Shown: positions 4,676-12,901 of the stretch, one piece after another
Layout of the letters: each line of letters begins with the position of its first letter
Position numbering within the stretch: the stretch's first letter is position 1
DNA from: a virus
Direction: 5' to 3' (one strand)
DNA: 26,523 bases
IMG/VR virus record: IMGVR_UViG_3300032116_001139
Coordinates: 1-26,523 of that record
Position numbers and translations under genes: made by a program
Notes under the pieces: generated by a model
Seen by the model: only the letters and a program-made list of their open reading frames with translations
Databases searched by the model: none
Told to the model about the DNA's origin: nothing

Positions 4676-6496
4676 TTACTGAGCAAGTTGGTTTTGACGG
4701 GCTTCAGCGCCCGCGAGTGCGTTCGTCACCACAGCCGCCGGCGCTGCTGCGCGCTGCGCTGCGGCGCCTGTCGCGCGGATAGCGCCAGTGGCGCCTTGTA
4801 CTGCCCCTGCGCGGCGTTGCGCGGCCTCAAGGGCGAGCGCAGCCGTCTCGGGTTGCAGCATGTCAGTGGCGATTTCAATAGCGAGCTTGCGGTCAATTTT
4901 ACCGGCCAAACGCTTCAGGATCGCGTTGGCCACAGTCGTGACGCGGTTAAGCAACGTCGGCATCGTCACGCCGCCTGCCGCCTCGACCAAGAGCTGCGTG
5001 CCAGCCGTCTCAGCACTGGGGCCAGCCGGGCGTGCCGCGCGAGCTTGCTCGCGGTACTTTGCCTGGCGCGCCAAGTCCTTGCGGATGTTTTCGACGATAT
5101 TGACTTGATCGGGCGTGAGCACGTCGGAGAGCTTTTCATAGCGCGGCGCGCCCGCAGCAGCACGCTGGATCGTCTGCGGCGCGGCTTCAACAGCCCCCGC
5201 AAACGCTGCCGGGCGGAGTTTTTCTTCGCCTTGCAGCGCTGAAGTCAGCTTGCTCTCAAGGTACTGACCAACTTCCATCTGGTTAATTGGCTTGCTACGC
5301 GCCTGAAACGCGCTGCGTGCCGTGCCATATTCCGGCACTTGGCCTTCTAACCAGCTAATAAACTCTTTGCGCGTGCCGGCGATTTTGCTGGCTTCAACTT
5401 TGCCAATGCCATAAGTCGCGGGGTTTTGCACCAAATCATCTAGCGCCATTTTAACGTAGTGCATGTCGGCAGCGGTATAACTACCGCTTGCACCAAACGA
5501 CGCGCCTTCTTCTGCCGCCAAGTCTTTAGCGCGGTCAAACGCTTTTTTCACTGACGGACGCGATTGCAAGGCTTTAAGCGTAGCGTCTTCGGCGACGGCT
5601 TTGGCGCCAGCCTGCCCGTAAAGCAAATTAGCTTCAGCCGCGCGGGCCATTCTAGCCGACGTAAGCTGTGCCTCAGTGCCGCCCACCTCGCGGATAGAAG
5701 CCGCGCGAGCGGCGTCTTGGGCTTGTCGGCGTGCCATGTACGCGGAGGGCAGAATCTTCTCTGCCGACTCTTGCAGCGCCGAAAAGCGCGTCGCGCCTAC
5801 AGGCGCTGCGGCCTCGCCAGCCGTCGGCATAGCGCCCGGTACAATCTCAGGCTGCTGACGCAGCGCGTTAATAATCTCCGGCGCGCGGCCTTCAGCGGCT
5901 TCAAGTAGCACGTTGGCCTTACCGCCGATCGCGGTACGCTCTAGCGCGTTGATACCCGCGCGACCCGCAGCCGCCACCGGCGCTGTGATGACACGGGTGG
6001 GGTCCGTAACGCGAGAAACCGTGCCAAGCACTTGACCTGCACGTCCCGGCGCTGCCGCAGCACCAACGCCCGTGATGGTAGACACGTCGGCGGCAAAGCC
6101 AACGGGGTCTGTAGCAATGGTGTTCTTGAGCGCCTCGACGCTGCCATAACGGTCGCGGTAAACGCCGCCGACAGCGTTGGCCTTTTCAATAAACTCTTGT
6201 GCCTTGTCGGGTCGTGCCATCCATTCTTGCGGGATAAACCGAGCGTACGCGCCGGTCAGCACCTCGCCGAGTTGCTCCAACGTCTCGCGCGGACGCGTGA
6301 CAGCCGTGTAGAGGCCTTTAAGCATTTGCATCCCGCTCTCAGGGATGTTGCTAACGGCTTCCCGTCCGACCTGCGCCCATGTGCGCCCGGTCGGCATGAC
6401 ATCCTGACGCTGTTGAGCCAAGTACGCATCGGGGTCAAACGCCGGTGCGGTAGATGGCTTCTTTTGCGCCAGATACGCGTCTGGATCAAAGGCCAT
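4676..6496 (-). CDS. Putative internal virion / DNA ejection protein (606 aa)
   Basis: A large Ala-rich, mostly helical protein. It opens with two copies of AFDPDAYLAQ (residues 2-11 and 19-28), a short motif I recall from N-termini of phage injection or internal virion proteins. The middle has amphipathic and hydrophobic helices (for example TDPVGFAADVSTITGVGAAAA, about 130-150) and the C-terminus is almost entirely Ala/Arg/Gln helical. It is the third of three consecutive genes between the fibre module and the lysis cassette, where podophages such as P22 and T7 carry proteins ejected with the genome. No lytic transglycosylase motif is seen. The ATG at 6496 is preceded by GGAG about 10 bases upstream. 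Function is inferred from position and composition. Confidence 0.65.
   Translation of the reverse strand: MAFDPDAYLAQKKPSTAPAFDPDAYLAQQRQDVMPTGRTWAQVGREAVSNIPESGMQMLKGLYTAVTRPRETLEQLGEVLTGAYARFIPQEWMARPDKAQEFIEKANAVGGVYRDRYGSVEALKNTIATDPVGFAADVSTITGVGAAAAPGRAGQVLGTVSRVTDPTRVITAPVAAAGRAGINALERTAIGGKANVLLEAAEGRAPEIINALRQQPEIVPGAMPTAGEAAAPVGATRFSALQESAEKILPSAYMARRQAQDAARAASIREVGGTEAQLTSARMARAAEANLLYGQAGAKAVAEDATLKALQSRPSVKKAFDRAKDLAAEEGASFGASGSYTAADMHYVKMALDDLVQNPATYGIGKVEASKIAGTRKEFISWLEGQVPEYGTARSAFQARSKPINQMEVGQYLESKLTSALQGEEKLRPAAFAGAVEAAPQTIQRAAAGAPRYEKLSDVLTPDQVNIVENIRKDLARQAKYREQARAARPAGPSAETAGTQLLVEAAGGVTMPTLLNRVTTVANAILKRLAGKIDRKLAIEIATDMLQPETAALALEAAQRRAGAVQGATGAIRATGAAAQRAAAPAAVVTNALAGAEARQNQLAQ
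6413..6493 (-). repeat. Two-copy peptide-level repeat AFDPDAYLAQ
   Basis: Codons 2-11 and 19-28 of the 606-aa ejection protein encode the identical decapeptide AFDPDAYLAQ, 17 residues apart. Seven of ten codon pairs differ at the DNA level (GCC/GCG, GAT/GAC, CCA/CCC, GAC/GAT, TAT/TAC, CTG/TTG, GCG/GCT), all synonymously, so the peptide is preserved although the DNA copies have diverged. Confidence 0.95.
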
Positions 6497-6498
6497 AG

Positions 6499-7731
6499 TT
6501 AACGTGCTCCAAGTCGCTGCTTGATTTGCGCCGCGCGCGGGTCGTTCGGGTTGGAGTTAGCCCAGTTGAGGGCGTCCTGATCTTCGCGTGACAAATTAGC
6601 CGGTGCTGCGGCACGACCTTCAAACTTAACTTCAGGGTAGTAGTCTTTAACTTCTGGCTCTTTCTTAGCCAGCATGTCGCGCTCTTTGTTGTAGCGGTCA
6701 ATGACGTTTTGAGCAGACTTATCGTTGATGCGAATGATGCGTCGGATGGACTCAACCGACAGCGTTTCTTCGCCTGCCGCGATCTTCTTAGCAAACTCAC
6801 GGTCAGCATCTGAAAGGCCCGTACCGGCGCCAAACGCCGTGATGCGCTCGGCAACCTGCTGGCCAACGCCCGCGAAGTAAGCCTCCGTCGCCGACACGTC
6901 GATACCCGCCGCCTTAGCCACTGCCAGACGCGCGTTAGCCAACGTGCCCGAAATAAACTTCGGATCGTTGAGCAACGGCGCAAGCTGCTCAGAGTTTTGC
7001 AGCGAAGACACCGCCGACTCTGCTTTAGTGCGGAAGTCATCCAAGCGCTTGCCTGCGGTTTCGCCCAGCGTTTCGCTAAATTTCTTGCCGGCAGGCGGTA
7101 GGTTGACCGTAGTGCGAGCCGCACCCGCGCCCGCGATGCGAGCCTTCTGCGCCTCGACCGCAGCCGACATGGGTATAAACAGCTTGGCCCGTTCAGCCGG
7201 CGGAATCTGCGACAGAAACTGACCGCGCAGCGCAGCCTGAAGCTGCACGGGATCGTCCGGCAACGAGCTAACAGCATAATCGCGGAACTGCGGCACGATG
7301 GTGCCTTGCGCGATCATAAAGTCTAACTGGTCAAGCACTTGATCTTTGGTTGGGGGCGCTTCGCTATACGCTAGATCGCCCAGCGTCTTTTGGAATCGGC
7401 CATAATTTTCGTCGGCCAATTTGGCTTCAAGGCCGCGAACTTCCATACCTGTTTTCTCTGCCGTAGCGCGCTTGCCTGCGATGTCAGCAAACGAGGCGGC
7501 CATTTCGGCGCCAGGCTTGCCAAATCGCATAAGCTGATTCTGCGCCTCAGCCGTGGTCAAGTCAGGCGTAGCGGCAAGAAAGTTGCGCAGTTCGGCTGCG
7601 CGCTGGGCCTCCAACATAGCGGCTTGATCCGCCGCGCGCTGTCGAGTCGCCGCACGCCCTGCTTCAAGTCCTTGCACGTACTGGCCAAGGACGTTAACGG
7701 GCTCCAACTGAGTTGCACCGATGACTGCCAT
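6499..7731 (-). CDS. Putative ejection / internal virion protein (410 aa)
   Basis: A mainly helical, Ala/Arg/Glu-rich protein with no membrane segment and no recognised catalytic motif. The N-terminal third is a long helical stretch (GLEAGRAATRQRAADQAAMLEAQRAAELRN region, about 20-50). A Pro/Gly-containing break near NLPPAGKKF (about 210-218) separates it from a second helical half, and the C-terminus ends with acidic, Asn-rich repeats of helix caps. It lies between the DNA-transfer-like protein and the 606-aa protein and has a strong AGGAGG ribosome site 9 bases upstream of its ATG. By position and composition it is likely one of the proteins ejected with DNA, comparable in role to P22 gp20 or gp16, though I recognise no direct homology. 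Confidence 0.62.
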   Translation of the reverse strand: MAVIGATQLEPVNVLGQYVQGLEAGRAATRQRAADQAAMLEAQRAAELRNFLAATPDLTTAEAQNQLMRFGKPGAEMAASFADIAGKRATAEKTGMEVRGLEAKLADENYGRFQKTLGDLAYSEAPPTKDQVLDQLDFMIAQGTIVPQFRDYAVSSLPDDPVQLQAALRGQFLSQIPPAERAKLFIPMSAAVEAQKARIAGAGAARTTVNLPPAGKKFSETLGETAGKRLDDFRTKAESAVSSLQNSEQLAPLLNDPKFISGTLANARLAVAKAAGIDVSATEAYFAGVGQQVAERITAFGAGTGLSDADREFAKKIAAGEETLSVESIRRIIRINDKSAQNVIDRYNKERDMLAKKEPEVKDYYPEVKFEGRAAAPANLSREDQDALNWANSNPNDPRAAQIKQRLGAR

Positions 7732-7733
7732 GA

Positions 7734-8459
7734 TTACGGTCCTCCTGCGCCGGCTGCGGGCGCGCCGCCGGGCGGCTTATCAAAATATCCGCCCCGATAG
7801 AGGCCGTAGCCCGTAGCCGCCTGCCCAAGCGCCTGCGCCAGTGCGTTTGACTGCCCAAGATAGCCCGACGCGCGAGCCTGCCCAGCGCCCATCATCAGAT
7901 TGCCGATGTTAGAGCCCATCTGGCCGGCCTGCCCTGCGACCTGCTGTGCCGTCGCCAGACCGCCGCCGTAGAGGCTGCCGAGCGCGCCAAGGCGCGTGCC
8001 CATCAGCGCCTGTGCGCGATTAAAGGCATTCATGTACTCTTGCGAGCCCATATCTTGCCCATACCGCACACCAGCGCGGATAGCGCCGCCGCCAAGGTAT
8101 TGGCCCCGCGCCGACTGCATACGCTCCAGCGCCTTCTCACCTTCGGCCAGACGGAACGCATAGCCGGGATCGGCTTCCATTTGCGCCGCCGTAAACGGCG
8201 CGCCGATTGATCCGTAGCCGGGTGTGCCGGGCTCGCCGCCAATGCCTAACATGCGCATCAGCTCGTTCTGTGCGGCCATGCCTGATTGACGGAACGGCTC
8301 CTGAAGCTCTACCTGCCGTTCAAACGTCTCGCGCTGCAACTGCGCCGCTTGATCGGCGGCCTGCTGCTGCGCGCTGGCGGCCTTGCTGGCCCCCCGCGAC
8401 GCGACGGCACCGCCGATAACGGCACTGCCAAGGATTGCTGCTGCGGTTCCAATGGCCAT
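7734..8459 (-). CDS. DNA transfer/injection protein-like (241 aa)
   Basis: The N-terminus has a Gly/Ala-rich hydrophobic segment (about 4-24, IGTAAAILGSAVIGGAVASR), followed by a Gln-rich helix with the pattern QQQAADQAAQLQRETFERQ, then QEPFRQSGMAAQNELMRMLG. This arrangement is typical of phage proteins annotated as DNA transfer protein p32 or P22 gp7-like injection proteins, which enter the cell envelope with the genome. The rest is Gly/Ala/Gln-rich with repeated short helices, ending in a Gly/Pro tail. The ATG shares one base with the stop of the GNAT gene (TAATG). It is the first of the three presumed ejection genes. Confidence 0.72.
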   Translation of the reverse strand: MAIGTAAAILGSAVIGGAVASRGASKAASAQQQAADQAAQLQRETFERQVELQEPFRQSGMAAQNELMRMLGIGGEPGTPGYGSIGAPFTAAQMEADPGYAFRLAEGEKALERMQSARGQYLGGGAIRAGVRYGQDMGSQEYMNAFNRAQALMGTRLGALGSLYGGGLATAQQVAGQAGQMGSNIGNLMMGAGQARASGYLGQSNALAQALGQAATGYGLYRGGYFDKPPGGAPAAGAGGP

Positions 8460-8917
8460 TACGCCACCTCTCTCATATACGTGCGTTCCATAGGACGAAA
8501 CCCTTTTCGTGCATACAGGCTAGCCATCTTGCCTGCGCGGTCATCTTCAAGGGCAATCATAAAAAGTGCTGTCGCGTTTTTTGCGATTGCCCACGATTCG
8601 ATCGTATCGTACATGGCTTGACCGGCTCCTTTGCCCCGTGCTTCGGGGGTCAGCCACCACCACAACTCTTGCACTACCATATTGGTCGGGCTGAAGTACA
8701 TAGGGTAGAACAATGCGCCCGCGATGCCAATAATTTTGCCATCGTCTTCAGCCAACCAAACGCCTACCGACGGGTCGTGTATGGCGCGTAAGTAAAAGTC
8801 TGAGTAGCCGTCCACGTCAAACGGTATAACGCCGTGCATGGGGGACGCCGCATGGAACGCCTGCGCGAGTGGCAGGTAGCGCGGCAAGTCCTCAGCGATG
8901 GCGTTACGGACGATCAC
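8459..8917 (-). CDS. GNAT-family N-acetyltransferase
   Basis: A 152-aa GNAT protein. The N-terminal strand-helix MIVRNAIAEDLPRYLPLA is typical, the central strands carry IIGIAGAL and VVQELWWWLTPEARG, and motif A, which binds acetyl-CoA, is ARGKGAGQAMYDTIESWA (R-G-K-G-A-G core). The C-terminal LYARKGFRPMERTYMR matches the usual motif B end. It should acetylate an amine on a protein or small molecule. It is embedded between virion genes, starts at a GTG overlapping the stop of the upstream virion protein (GTGA) and ends one base into the next ATG, so it is expressed with late structural genes. The target is unknown; a virion or host protein is possible. Confidence 0.9.
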   Translation of the reverse strand: MIVRNAIAEDLPRYLPLAQAFHAASPMHGVIPFDVDGYSDFYLRAIHDPSVGVWLAEDDGKIIGIAGALFYPMYFSPTNMVVQELWWWLTPEARGKGAGQAMYDTIESWAIAKNATALFMIALEDDRAGKMASLYARKGFRPMERTYMREVA

Positions 8918-9249
8918 GAAATCTCCCGCCCCGAGGCGCGGATGTTGATCGCCGACGCTGCCGAAGCGATCGTTGAGATCGACCCGCCGGGGGCAAGCAC
9001 ATGGCCCACAATCTCAGGAAACGTGTACGTCTCAGAGGGCAGCAGGGTCTTGCTTTTGATGATTAGGTTCTGGTTGCCGGCGTTATCAAACTGCGTCACA
9101 AGGTTGACCGAAATGGTCCGCGCCGTGGTGTCGTAGTTGGTCGCCGTAAACTTGTCGATGATGGCCGACACGCCAGAGGCGCTGTACTGCGTCGTCTGGC
9201 TAGACTCGGCAATCTTGGCCGGAATCAAAACTCGTACGTTAACTGCCAT
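8914..9249 (-). CDS. Conserved virion-associated beta-sandwich protein
   Basis: A 111-aa protein with alternating hydrophobic/polar residues suggesting a beta-sandwich (NVRVLIPAKIAE, then TISVNLVTQFDNAG, then a C-terminal NIRASGREIS). Proteins with the same opening and the same ending are common in podophage structural clusters, where they sit beside tail fibres. There is no signal peptide or membrane segment. The ATG at 9249 has AAGG 7 bases upstream. Its place between the polyglycine adhesin and the GNAT gene suggests a tail-tip or fibre-associated structural role, but I know no demonstrated function. Confidence 0.68.
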   Translation of the reverse strand: MAVNVRVLIPAKIAESSQTTQYSASGVSAIIDKFTATNYDTTARTISVNLVTQFDNAGNQNLIIKSKTLLPSETYTFPEIVGHVLAPGGSISTIASAASAINIRASGREIS

Positions 9250-9257
9250 GTGTCACC

Positions 9258-9890
9258 TTAGAACGTAAAGACCATGCGGACGCGGCCATTAGAGCCTGCG
9301 TTACCGTCAAACAATTCGCCGCCGTCGCCGCCCGCGCCCGCCGTCAACGTGCCGTCACCAGCGATTCCAGCCGCACCCGTTTGGGTGTAGAACGCACCGC
9401 CATTACCCGGCGTGTTGGTCGTATTGCCGCCCGAGGCCGTGCCGCCCGCACCTTGTTGGGCAAACTGTCCCGAGTCGCCGCCGTTGCCGGGGTTAGCGGT
9501 CATAGTGGTAATTGTAAACGTACCACTTGACACGTTAGAGAACGTGCCGGGTTCGCCGTTCGGCGAAAACCCCGTGCCGCCCGCGCCGCCGGCGCCAACA
9601 ATATAGTTGATTGTCTTGCCGGGATCGCCCCCACCAAGCACCAAAATGGTCTTGCTATACCCGCCGCCCCCGCCACCACCGCCGGGGAACACTTCGGGTT
9701 CGCCTGGCGCGATGAAGCCAAGATAACCGTAACCGCCGCCACCGCCCGCGCCCCAGACCTCAATGGTCACGCCTGTGGCGGCGACCGGGATCGTTACCGA
9801 TCCAGAACCAGGTTCGCTTGCGTCATAGACGCCCGCACCGGCCCCGCCGGTCGTGCCTATGACAAAGCCTGCTAGGGTTGCGCCGCCCAT
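9258..9890 (-). CDS. Glycine-rich (polyglycine-type) tail adhesin
   Basis: A 210-aa protein. An N-terminal segment to about residue 30 is followed by a beta strand (GVTIEVWGAGGGGGYGY, about 40-56) and a long run of Gly-rich loops (GGGGGGGY near 70, then GAGGAGGTG, GNGGDSG, GAGGTASGG, GAGGDGG) before a final strand RVRMVFTF. This matches the glycine-rich domain of phage appendages, where parallel polyglycine II helices display variable loops, as known for the S16 gp38 adhesin. It is probably a receptor-contacting tip. Its ATG shares a base with the stop of the preceding fibre gene (TAATG). Confidence 0.75.
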   Translation of the reverse strand: MGGATLAGFVIGTTGGAGAGVYDASEPGSGSVTIPVAATGVTIEVWGAGGGGGYGYLGFIAPGEPEVFPGGGGGGGGYSKTILVLGGGDPGKTINYIVGAGGAGGTGFSPNGEPGTFSNVSSGTFTITTMTANPGNGGDSGQFAQQGAGGTASGGNTTNTPGNGGAFYTQTGAAGIAGDGTLTAGAGGDGGELFDGNAGSNGRVRMVFTF

Positions 9891-10690
9891 TAGGTCAAGC
9901 CTGCTCCACTAATCAGCCAAGAGGTCGCGCCGATCTTAATACAAGTTGCCACACCGTTCTGGGCCAATGTCCGCGTGCCGGTCGTCGTGCTGTTCACAAG
10001 CGTCAGCGTGTCCGACGTAATGGCAATCGAGAGCGCGCTCGCGTTGACGTTGATTACGACAAACACCGTACCGACCGGGAACGGAACCGACGCGTTGGCC
10101 GGGATCGTTAGCGTGACGCTGCTGCCGTTCATTAGAATCGACTTGCCCGCATCCGAAGCAATTAGCGTGTAGTTGGTCGTTTTACTGTTTTGCGGGGCGT
10201 CCCGGTAGCCCGCCGGGTAGTTGGTGTTGGACGGCGCGTTATCGGGAATTAAGACGTTGCCCGTAAACGTCGGGTTGTTAATCGGCGCAAACTTGGCGTC
10301 GGAGGCTACTTTGGTGTACGCGTCCGTGATGCCGTAGCCCGACAGCGTGTCCGGCGTGCCGGCGATGTCGGCCCATTCAATACCCTGCACGCTGAAGTCG
10401 TTGACGCCCGACACGTCGTCATACGTGCCGATCGTGACGTTTGCGGAGGTTTGAAGGACGAACTTATAGGACACGCCCTGCGACAGCCAAATTGGCTGCG
10501 CTGTGCGGCCTGCCGCGTTAAGGACAATCGGGTTCGTGTTTGGCGTCGCGCCGGATGAACTCGTATACGTCGCCTGCGGCGTAGTCGTACCCGCTGCATA
10601 CGTGTAGAGCTTGCCGCCCGACAGGATGTTGCCGTTATTGTCGAAAAACTGCGCCCCGACACCGGCAAATGGAGAAAGAAATACGCTCAT
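9890..10690 (-). CDS. Tail fibre with podophage head-binding-type N-terminus
   Basis: A 266-aa protein with three parts. Residues 1-95 (FLSPFAGVGAQFFDNNGNILSGGKLYTYAAGT and on) form a domain widespread at the start of podophage fibres and functionally comparable to virion-anchoring domains. A short fibre section follows, with TPDTLSGYGITDAYTK and NNPTFTGNV (about 110-145). The C-terminal domain (about 165-266) has the pattern TLIASDAGKSI, then TIPANASVPFPVGTVF and a final WLISGAGL, common at the ends of phage fibres. ATG 10690 overlaps the upstream stop (ATGA). It likely anchors or extends the adhesin genes downstream. Confidence 0.78.
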   Translation of the reverse strand: MSVFLSPFAGVGAQFFDNNGNILSGGKLYTYAAGTTTPQATYTSSSGATPNTNPIVLNAAGRTAQPIWLSQGVSYKFVLQTSANVTIGTYDDVSGVNDFSVQGIEWADIAGTPDTLSGYGITDAYTKVASDAKFAPINNPTFTGNVLIPDNAPSNTNYPAGYRDAPQNSKTTNYTLIASDAGKSILMNGSSVTLTIPANASVPFPVGTVFVVINVNASALSIAITSDTLTLVNSTTTGTRTLAQNGVATCIKIGATSWLISGAGLT

Positions 10691-11391
10691 ACGTACACCT
10701 GCATAACGGTCAATATGATGGATGGAATTGCTGGCACCGGGGAAACCGCCGCAAAATGCTGCAACTGCACGCTAAGATCGTCAACGGAAAAATATAACTG
10801 AAAATAGTCGCCGTTGGATAGCGGCAAGAAATAGTTTGCAGCCGAGAATATTTCGGCGTTGTTGCCTTGAATCTGAATTAACGAGGCCGAGTTAGCGACA
10901 GCCGTGCCGTTGATAGCCGGCCAAATATAAAACTTACCCGTGCCGCCCGAAGTCTTGTCCACCTGAATGGAAAACTGCACGTTGTAGATGGCGGGCCGCG
11001 AGACTTTGATTTTGCTGTTGTCCGCTGGATCACGGTAGACGCCATACGCCGTGTCGGCGTTGTTGTACGTGATAGCTGTGGCCGTGTTAATCGTCGTCGC
11101 TGCTTGCGTCTGCGTTGAGAAAAACGACCCAAAATTTACCACATTCGGTTCGGGATACCGGGGCATCAGTTTAAGCGCCTGTATCTCCGACTCCAGCACC
11201 GGCACGGCATCTTCTACCGTAGCCGCCAACGCCGGGGTCAGCTCAAGGTCCGCCGTCGTGATCTGCGTTGTGCCGCTGCCTGTCAGCGTGAATTGGTTGT
11301 TGAGAAACCTAAACCATTCGCGCGAAATGAGGCCCGTCCGCTCGTCAATGAACGGTACGCGAGGCGCCGGGATGTTAGTGATGTTAGGCAC
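10687..11391 (-). CDS. Tail protein with C1q/TNF-like beta domain
   Basis: A 234-aa protein. The N-terminus (MPNITNIPAPRVPFIDERTG, then LISREWFRFLNNQF) is a conserved virion-attachment segment in podophage genomes. A linker to about residue 95 leads to a C-terminal jelly-roll-like domain (about 98-234): FSTQTQAATTINTATAITYN, later YNVQFSIQVDKTSGG, NGDYFQLYFSVDD and a final strand of hydrophobic residues, resembling trimeric C1q-like phage domains. The start is GTG, lying within the last codons of the gp10-like gene (8-base overlap). A role as tail knob or receptor-binding trimer is inferred. Confidence 0.72.
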   Translation of the reverse strand: MPNITNIPAPRVPFIDERTGLISREWFRFLNNQFTLTGSGTTQITTADLELTPALAATVEDAVPVLESEIQALKLMPRYPEPNVVNFGSFFSTQTQAATTINTATAITYNNADTAYGVYRDPADNSKIKVSRPAIYNVQFSIQVDKTSGGTGKFYIWPAINGTAVANSASLIQIQGNNAEIFSAANYFLPLSNGDYFQLYFSVDDLSVQLQHFAAVSPVPAIPSIILTVMQVYV

Positions 11392-12901
11392 TGGTTCCCG
11401 CTATCCTAAGTTCAGCGCCCATAATCGCCGTCACCATTGGATCGGCGGCAGATACTTCGTATACGCGATCGCGCGACTTGAGTGTTGCGCCAAGCCGACG
11501 CCAAATTACGCGGGTTTGCGTCGCGCCGATGGGGCCAAGCGATTCCCACCGCTCGTTGCTCCACGTATGGCCGCCGTCGTCTGACCAGCGCAACATGACT
11601 TGCGGGTTAACAACACTATTGTTGGGCTCACCTTCGACAACGATGTTGCCGAGGTCTTGCTGCAAGATGTACCCCGGCGCTTGTTGCTCAAGAAAGCCTG
11701 GGTCATCGTACAAGCCGCCCACACCCGTCTGACAGTCAAGCTGCAACTGGTGGTGGATGGTACGAGTCAAATTGTTTGCGCCGGTCGGCAGCGCGCGCCA
11801 CGTACGCAGCCATTTCTGTAGCTGCGTATCGTCGCGGAAATACCGCAAGTCAAACTCATAGAGCCGGCCATCCTCAAAGTCGCCGAGGATTGGCTTGCCC
11901 TTGAACCGAGCATGGCAGTTTGACCGATGCCGGCGGAACTCGCCTTTTTCAAACGCGGCGCGTTCATGCCACGCGCCCGTCGCAGCGTCATACACCCATG
12001 TGGTGTTGGCCGTGGGGAAAATCAGCACGTAAAAGGCGTGGCCGTCCTGCTGGTACGTGTACGCCACAGCGTCGGACATATCCGTGTAGTTTTGGATGGC
12101 GAACTCAACCGCATGGGTTGAGACGCGCACGCCTTGATAGCCTTGTGCGCGGTACACGACACCCTGACCACGCGCATCAGCACCAAGCCAGAATACGCTG
12201 TTATCAAGCTTGGCAACCGAGTACGGCGCGATGCAGCCGATTTCGTTGTACGCGCCTTGGATGCGCGTCAGCGGGAAGTCAGGATCGCCCGAGTTGTACC
12301 AGACTTCAACGGAGTTGGTGCCAAACAGCCACGCCTCACGGTGATCGACAATAATAGACACCAGCCCGTCCGGCGAGCCTTCTGCCGACGCGAAATCAAG
12401 CGGGTCGATCGACAGGCCGTTTAACAGTGCCGTCACCCACACGCGCTGGCTGTTCGGCTCGTTGAACACAAAATAGCCGTCTAAGTAACCTACGGTCACT
12501 GCGCCGGGAAAGTCAGGATCGGTGATCTGCGCAAAGGCGTTCGTATTGTTGTTGTAGATGTAGCCGTTGGGGTTACACGCTACAAATATCTGCGTGCCGT
12601 TATCGGCCATGGACACCGCGCCGTTACCCGTAATATCGCCGAGTTTGGTGATGTTTAGGTTTTCATCGACCTTATAAAACTCTTGGCCAGACGCGACAAA
12701 CAGCGACCCGTTAAGCGGGTACAGCCCACGAATAGGCCCGCTGCCTACCTCCATAAACCGTCGCATACCGGGGCAACGCTGAAGATACGCCGGCTCTTTG
12801 CCCGCTTCGGGTATGACCTCGGGGTACAAATTGACCAGCCGAGCGTCGGCGGCGTTTACGCTGCGTGCAACGTAAGACGATCCGAGAATCGGCGTCTTCA
12901 T
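11384..12901 (-). CDS. Packaged DNA stabilisation protein, P22 gp10-like
   Basis: A 505-aa protein matching the P22 gp10 tail-hub family, which closes the portal channel and forms the hub to which tailspikes attach. The N-terminus (MKTPILGSSYVARSVNAA, then RLVNLYPEVIPEAGKEPAYL) is the usual opening, followed by propeller-like beta repeats (GSLFVASGQEFYKVDE, DNGTQIFVACNPNGYIYN, DGYFVFNEPNSQRVWVTAL, DNSVFWLGADARGQGVVYRA). Length is close to the 472 aa of P22 gp10. It directly follows the gp4-like gene with a one-base overlap (TAATG), the same order as in P22. The assignment is well supported by family pattern and context. Confidence 0.87.
   Translation of the reverse strand: MKTPILGSSYVARSVNAADARLVNLYPEVIPEAGKEPAYLQRCPGMRRFMEVGSGPIRGLYPLNGSLFVASGQEFYKVDENLNITKLGDITGNGAVSMADNGTQIFVACNPNGYIYNNNTNAFAQITDPDFPGAVTVGYLDGYFVFNEPNSQRVWVTALLNGLSIDPLDFASAEGSPDGLVSIIVDHREAWLFGTNSVEVWYNSGDPDFPLTRIQGAYNEIGCIAPYSVAKLDNSVFWLGADARGQGVVYRAQGYQGVRVSTHAVEFAIQNYTDMSDAVAYTYQQDGHAFYVLIFPTANTTWVYDAATGAWHERAAFEKGEFRRHRSNCHARFKGKPILGDFEDGRLYEFDLRYFRDDTQLQKWLRTWRALPTGANNLTRTIHHQLQLDCQTGVGGLYDDPGFLEQQAPGYILQQDLGNIVVEGEPNNSVVNPQVMLRWSDDGGHTWSNERWESLGPIGATQTRVIWRRLGATLKSRDRVYEVSAADPMVTAIMGAELRIAGTSA

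Noticed and set aside
4665-4686. TTG 4686 as the start of the holin-like gene
   Set aside because: The AAGGAG ribosome site would then be inside the coding region; ATG 4665 with 6-base spacing is much better.
4412-5242. A 276-codon plus-strand frame across the lysis and ejection genes
   Set aside because: It is antisense to several tightly coupled minus-strand genes, Cys/Arg/Ser-rich and without a recognised domain.
6486-7277. A 263-codon minus-strand frame inside the 410-aa ejection protein gene
   Set aside because: It is Arg/Ser/Leu-rich, overlaps a gene with a strong ribosome site in another frame and shows no domain; an off-frame shadow is the simpler reading.
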